A stretch of DNA of 64,000 bases from DATAOG01 sp963753685 (GTDB lineage: Bacteria; Pseudomonadota; Alphaproteobacteria; Geminicoccales; Geminicoccaceae): assembly GCA_963753685.1 (NCBI GenBank), contig CAVWDE010000020.1:62001-126000 (forward strand), given 5' to 3'. This document shows positions 61,550 to 64,000 of this stretch, in pieces. A model generated the notes under the pieces. The model did no database searches and was not told where the DNA came from. It saw only the letters and a program-made list of their open reading frames with translations. Within the stretch, counting starts at the first letter, position 1; every line of letters begins with the position of its first letter. The position numbers were made by a program, and so were the translations under genes.

Positions 61550-62206
61550 CTAAGCTGGCGCCCGGGTAACGAAATCCCGGATCGAGCTAAGGAGCAGCTC
61601 TACTTGTCGCGGCATGTACTCGGAGTACTTTGCGTGCGCGGCGTTGTTGCGTAGATCGAGCCAGGCCGTGACGTTCTTCTGATCCAGCTTCGAGATCGCC
61701 CCGACGCGCGCTAACTCGTTGTTCATCGCGTCAGCTTTCTTAGGACGCCCGAGCTCAGTCGTGGAAATATGGTTTCGCGCACAGAGCTTCCGAAGGTGCT
61801 CTTCGAGCACACCTCCGGCAATTACCGCTGCGGCATCCTTATAGCCTTCCGCGAGTAGGTAATCAGCCATGTCGAGAAAATCCGTGAAAATATCAGCGTG
61901 AATCAGTTCTTCAACCGTCACGAGAAACTCCGCCTCGTAATCTGCACGGAGTGCCCGTAGGATGCCAACAAGAATAGGTATGTTGTATGAGTTAGTCTCG
62001 CCGTATCGTTGAAGCGCGGCAAGTGAATTCTTCCTATACCGAGTGCCTTCGGGTGCTAAACGGTCGATAGTTGCCGCAAGACGGGTGAGAATTAAATTCG
62101 TCTCACAGTGGCCTAGATCGGAAAGATCATCGTATTTCGAGCGTGCCCGGGCGGCTCGATGGAACTCGAGCTGAGTATCAATCTGCCGGAGGGCTTCGTC
62201 CTTCAT
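61550..62206 (-). CDS. Uncharacterised lower-GC protein with HEPN-like motif
   Basis: 218 residues from ATG 62206 (GGAG nine bases upstream; ATGs at 62215 and 62248 are alternatives). Codons are markedly less GC-rich than the neighbours. The protein is mostly helical. Near the C-terminus AWLDLRNNAAHAKYSEYMPR contains R-x4-H (RNNAAH), the motif of HEPN ribonucleases, followed by a VELLLSSIRDFV helix as in DUF4145-like proteins. The middle has VIAGGVLEEHLRKLCARNHI. It may be an acquired RNase-type defence or abortive-infection factor. No partner gene is seen. Confidence 0.55.
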   Translation of the reverse strand: MKDEALRQIDTQLEFHRAARARSKYDDLSDLGHCETNLILTRLAATIDRLAPEGTRYRKNSLAALQRYGETNSYNIPILVGILRALRADYEAEFLVTVEELIHADIFTDFLDMADYLLAEGYKDAAAVIAGGVLEEHLRKLCARNHISTTELGRPKKADAMNNELARVGAISKLDQKNVTAWLDLRNNAAHAKYSEYMPRQVELLLSSIRDFVTRAPA

Positions 62207-62303
62207 CAAAGGCATCTCCGAGTGCAAAGTGCTTTGCAGGAGCGGCACGCGAGTTAGTTAGGCCGCATTCGTTCCATCGTCCAGGTTAGGGTGACGGCTT
62301 CCA

Positions 62304-62927
62304 TCATGCGTTCCTGGGAAGTACGTAGGCGGCAGGGTAGGTGATTTGGAAGGCGGGGAGGGTTTCGCAGCGCGTCGAGAGGGCATCGAGCGTGGGAAAG
62401 CGGCCGGGGGGCAACAGTGACGAATCGGCCAGCTGGACGTAGCGGAGCATGCAGGCCGTGGTGATCTCGGCCTGGTCCAGGTTTTTCCCAGCCGGCCAGG
62501 GCTCCGCTGCGAGGGTGGCGATGGCGCCGGTACCCTGGGTCAGGCAGCGGTTGATCCAGTTGGGCCAGCGCAGCGCGGCGGGGCGGATCTGGCGCTCGTA
62601 GGTCGCGGCGCCGATCTTGTCGATTGCGCCGGTCGCGAGCGCGATCCGCTTGAGAGCGCGCCGGCGCTCGGGGCCGGCCGGCGGGATCAGGGCGCGTTGG
62701 GGGCCGACGGTCTGGTCGAGCCAGTCGAGGATCGCCGCGGAGTCGATCAGGACCTCGCCGTCGTCGAGCACGAGCGACGGAATCCGGCCGAGCGGGTTGA
62801 GCTTGCGCATCGCGTCGAAGTCGGCAAATACCGAGCGCGTGTCGTGCTCGTACGCAAAGCCGAGCACGCGTAGCGAGACCGCGACCCGGCGCACGTAGGG
62901 CGAATCGTACTGGCCGACCAGGATCAT
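62304..62927 (-). CDS. Glutathione S-transferase
   Basis: 207 residues. The N-terminus MILVGQYDSPYVRRVAVSLR supplies a Ser in place of the catalytic Tyr/Ser motif of this branch, then IPSLVLDDGEVLIDSAAILDWLD (cis-Pro and Asp-Ser glutathione site). The C-terminal domain is helical (RRRALKRIALATGAIDKIGA). It conjugates or reduces small electrophiles with glutathione. The gene is upstream of and on the same strand as the HEPN-like gene, 55 bases apart after its own stop. Confidence 0.88.
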   Translation of the reverse strand: MILVGQYDSPYVRRVAVSLRVLGFAYEHDTRSVFADFDAMRKLNPLGRIPSLVLDDGEVLIDSAAILDWLDQTVGPQRALIPPAGPERRRALKRIALATGAIDKIGAATYERQIRPAALRWPNWINRCLTQGTGAIATLAAEPWPAGKNLDQAEITTACMLRYVQLADSSLLPPGRFPTLDALSTRCETLPAFQITYPAAYVLPRNA

Positions 62928-63122
62928 GGCGCGATCCTACCCGATTGCGGCGCGCGCGGATGCCGGTTTTTTGCGGCGCCGCCGCATCGGCCCGAGCCGG
63001 ACGCGGTTGCTGATCGGCCTGGCGGCGCCCATGTCTTGATGCCCTGAGAGGCCACGGACGCGCGCGCAAAAACCCTCGGCGGTGGTCCTCTCGAACGCTG
63101 CACCCCGCACGGAACCGACCCC

Positions 63123-64000
63123 ATGAAGCTGTTCGAGTGCCAGCATTGCGGCCAGCTGCTGTATTTCGAGAACACCCGGTGCGAGCGCTGCAAGCATGTC
63201 CTCGGCTACCTGCCCGAGCGGGCGGCCCTTAGCGCGCTTGCCCCGCTCGACGGGCAGCGCTGGCGGCCGCTGATCGCGCCCGGGCAGCTGCAGCGATTCT
63301 GCGCCAACGCCGTCCACGACGCCTGCAACTGGCTGGTGCCGGCGCCGGGCCCGAACACCTACTGCCAGGCCTGCCGCCTCAACCGCACCATCCCGGACCT
63401 CGGCCCGCCGGACCATCTGCTACGCTGGCAGCGCCTGGAGGCCGCCAAGCACCGACTGGTCTATGGCCTGCTCCGGCTCGGCCTGCCCGTGGTCAGCAAG
63501 TTCGAGAATCCGGACGCCGGGCTTGCCTTCGATTTCCTCGCTGATCCGTCCCCGTCGTTCCAGGAAACCCCGCAGGTCGTCACCGGCCACGCCCGGGGGC
63601 TGATCACCATCAACATCACCGAGGCCGACGACGCCGCGCGCGAGCGAGCGCGCCAGGACTTGGCCGAGCCTTTCCGCACGCTGCTCGGCCACTTCCGCCA
63701 CGAGGTCGGCCACTACTACTGGGACCGGCTGGTCCGGGACGGCGTCTGGTTGGACGCCTTCCGGACCATGTTCGGCGACGAGCGCCTGGACTACGGCGCC
63801 GGTCTTGCGGCGCACCACGCCGAGGGCCCGCCGCCCGACTGGCAGGAGCGGTTCGTCAGCGGCTACGCCAGCGCCCATCCCTGGGAGGACTTCGCCGAGA
63901 CCTGGGCCCACTACCTGCACATCGTCGACACCCTGGAGACCGCCGCCGCGTTCGGTCTGCGCGTCGACCCCAAGGTCGGACACGATCCCGCGCTCGCCAT
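63123..64000 (+). CDS. Zinc-ribbon metallopeptidase-like protein (3' end cut)
   Basis: 292 codons are present and the frame is still open at the right edge. The N-terminus MKLFECQHCGQLLYFENTRC continues into ERCKHVLGYLP, a CxxC...CxxC zinc ribbon, and FCANAVHDACNWLVP, with AYCQAC-like TYCQACR later, adds more Cys. Near residue 195, RHEVGHYYWDRL is an HExxH zinc-peptidase motif, with a third-ligand candidate in WEDFAETWAHYLHI. This matches the family of putative zinc-binding metallopeptidases with N-terminal zinc ribbon. The ATG at 63123 has only a weak ribosome site. The substrate is unknown. Confidence 0.8.
   Translation, partial: MKLFECQHCGQLLYFENTRCERCKHVLGYLPERAALSALAPLDGQRWRPLIAPGQLQRFCANAVHDACNWLVPAPGPNTYCQACRLNRTIPDLGPPDHLLRWQRLEAAKHRLVYGLLRLGLPVVSKFENPDAGLAFDFLADPSPSFQETPQVVTGHARGLITINITEADDAARERARQDLAEPFRTLLGHFRHEVGHYYWDRLVRDGVWLDAFRTMFGDERLDYGAGLAAHHAEGPPPDWQERFVSGYASAHPWEDFAETWAHYLHIVDTLETAAAFGLRVDPKVGHDPALA

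Noticed and set aside
62961..62985. T run beside a GCGGC hairpin as terminator after the right-end GST
   Set aside because: The T run precedes the stem on the plus strand and appears as A on the minus strand, so it has the wrong order for a terminator.

Overview
The window is GC-rich, densely coded DNA that reads as the chromosome of an alphaproteobacterium, most likely a Rhodospirillales/Geminicoccales-type lineage. This rests on a hopanoid cluster of the alphaproteobacterial type (shc, hpnG, hpnH, ispH, hpnL-like, hpnA, hpnN, hpnM), a fused cysNC, TTAA-N7-TTAA (CtrA-type) sites and the codon bias. The taxonomy is inference; no rRNA marker is present. The only RNA gene found is tRNA-Pro(TGG) at 58439-58515. 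I saw no insertion sequence, prophage or CRISPR array.

Layout. 1-6.6 kb: the end of a sugar ABC ATPase, two Uma2-family nucleases, an SDR, a very divergent phosphoenolpyruvate carboxylase homologue and an exported DUF1223 protein. 6.8-16.8 kb: TerB-like protein, a broken peroxiredoxin, a DUF922 protease, a flavin reductase, hemW, a GH5-like exported hydrolase, a CaiB/BaiF CoA-transferase, DUF29, a membrane protein and a CoA-transferase with alpha and beta parts fused. 17-30.7 kb: the hopanoid region. Squalene-hopene cyclase, the nucleosidase HpnG (frameshifted), the adenosyl transferase HpnH and IspH are followed by a tight minus-strand operon (hpnN, NTP transferase, CDP-alcohol phosphotransferase, hpnA, hpnL-like), then divergent hpnM and a PagL-like lipid A deacylase. 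Together they make, modify and move hopanoids and remodel the outer membrane.

30.7-39.6 kb: a Tm-1-like/PEP-hydrolase-family pair, an SRPBCC protein and a PotABCD-type importer whose genes are separated by a GNAT, a Phd/PIN toxin-antitoxin pair and an orphan HigA coupled to a VOC protein. 39.7-42.3 kb: a cyclase-TPR gene broken by at least six frameshifts and a broken YbaK. 42.3-50 kb: an aldo/keto reductase, a GST, a translationally coupled three-gene ExbB/ExbD-like cassette with an unusual periplasmic domain, trpB2, a Zur-type regulator, an MFS exporter and a LysR regulator. 50.6-64 kb: peroxiredoxin, the sulfate-activation operon cysD-cysNC-cysQ, an HpcH/HpaI aldolase, an atypical WCCPS thioredoxin, an APH-type kinase, a 59-residue gene, tRNA-Pro, corA, a beta-hydroxyacid dehydrogenase, a lower-GC gene with a HEPN-like motif, a GST and a metallopeptidase-like protein cut by the right edge.

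Several conserved genes (hpnG, cysQ, the PotA-like ATPase, the peroxiredoxin) carry single-base frameshifts, so residual assembly error is a real possibility. The most interesting items are the ExbB/ExbD-like cassette, the CDP-alcohol enzymes inside the hopanoid operon, the divergent PEP carboxylase, and a bipartite sequence shared by two distant intergenic regions (about 7.45 and 55.2 kb), one copy of which sits in a large inverted repeat.
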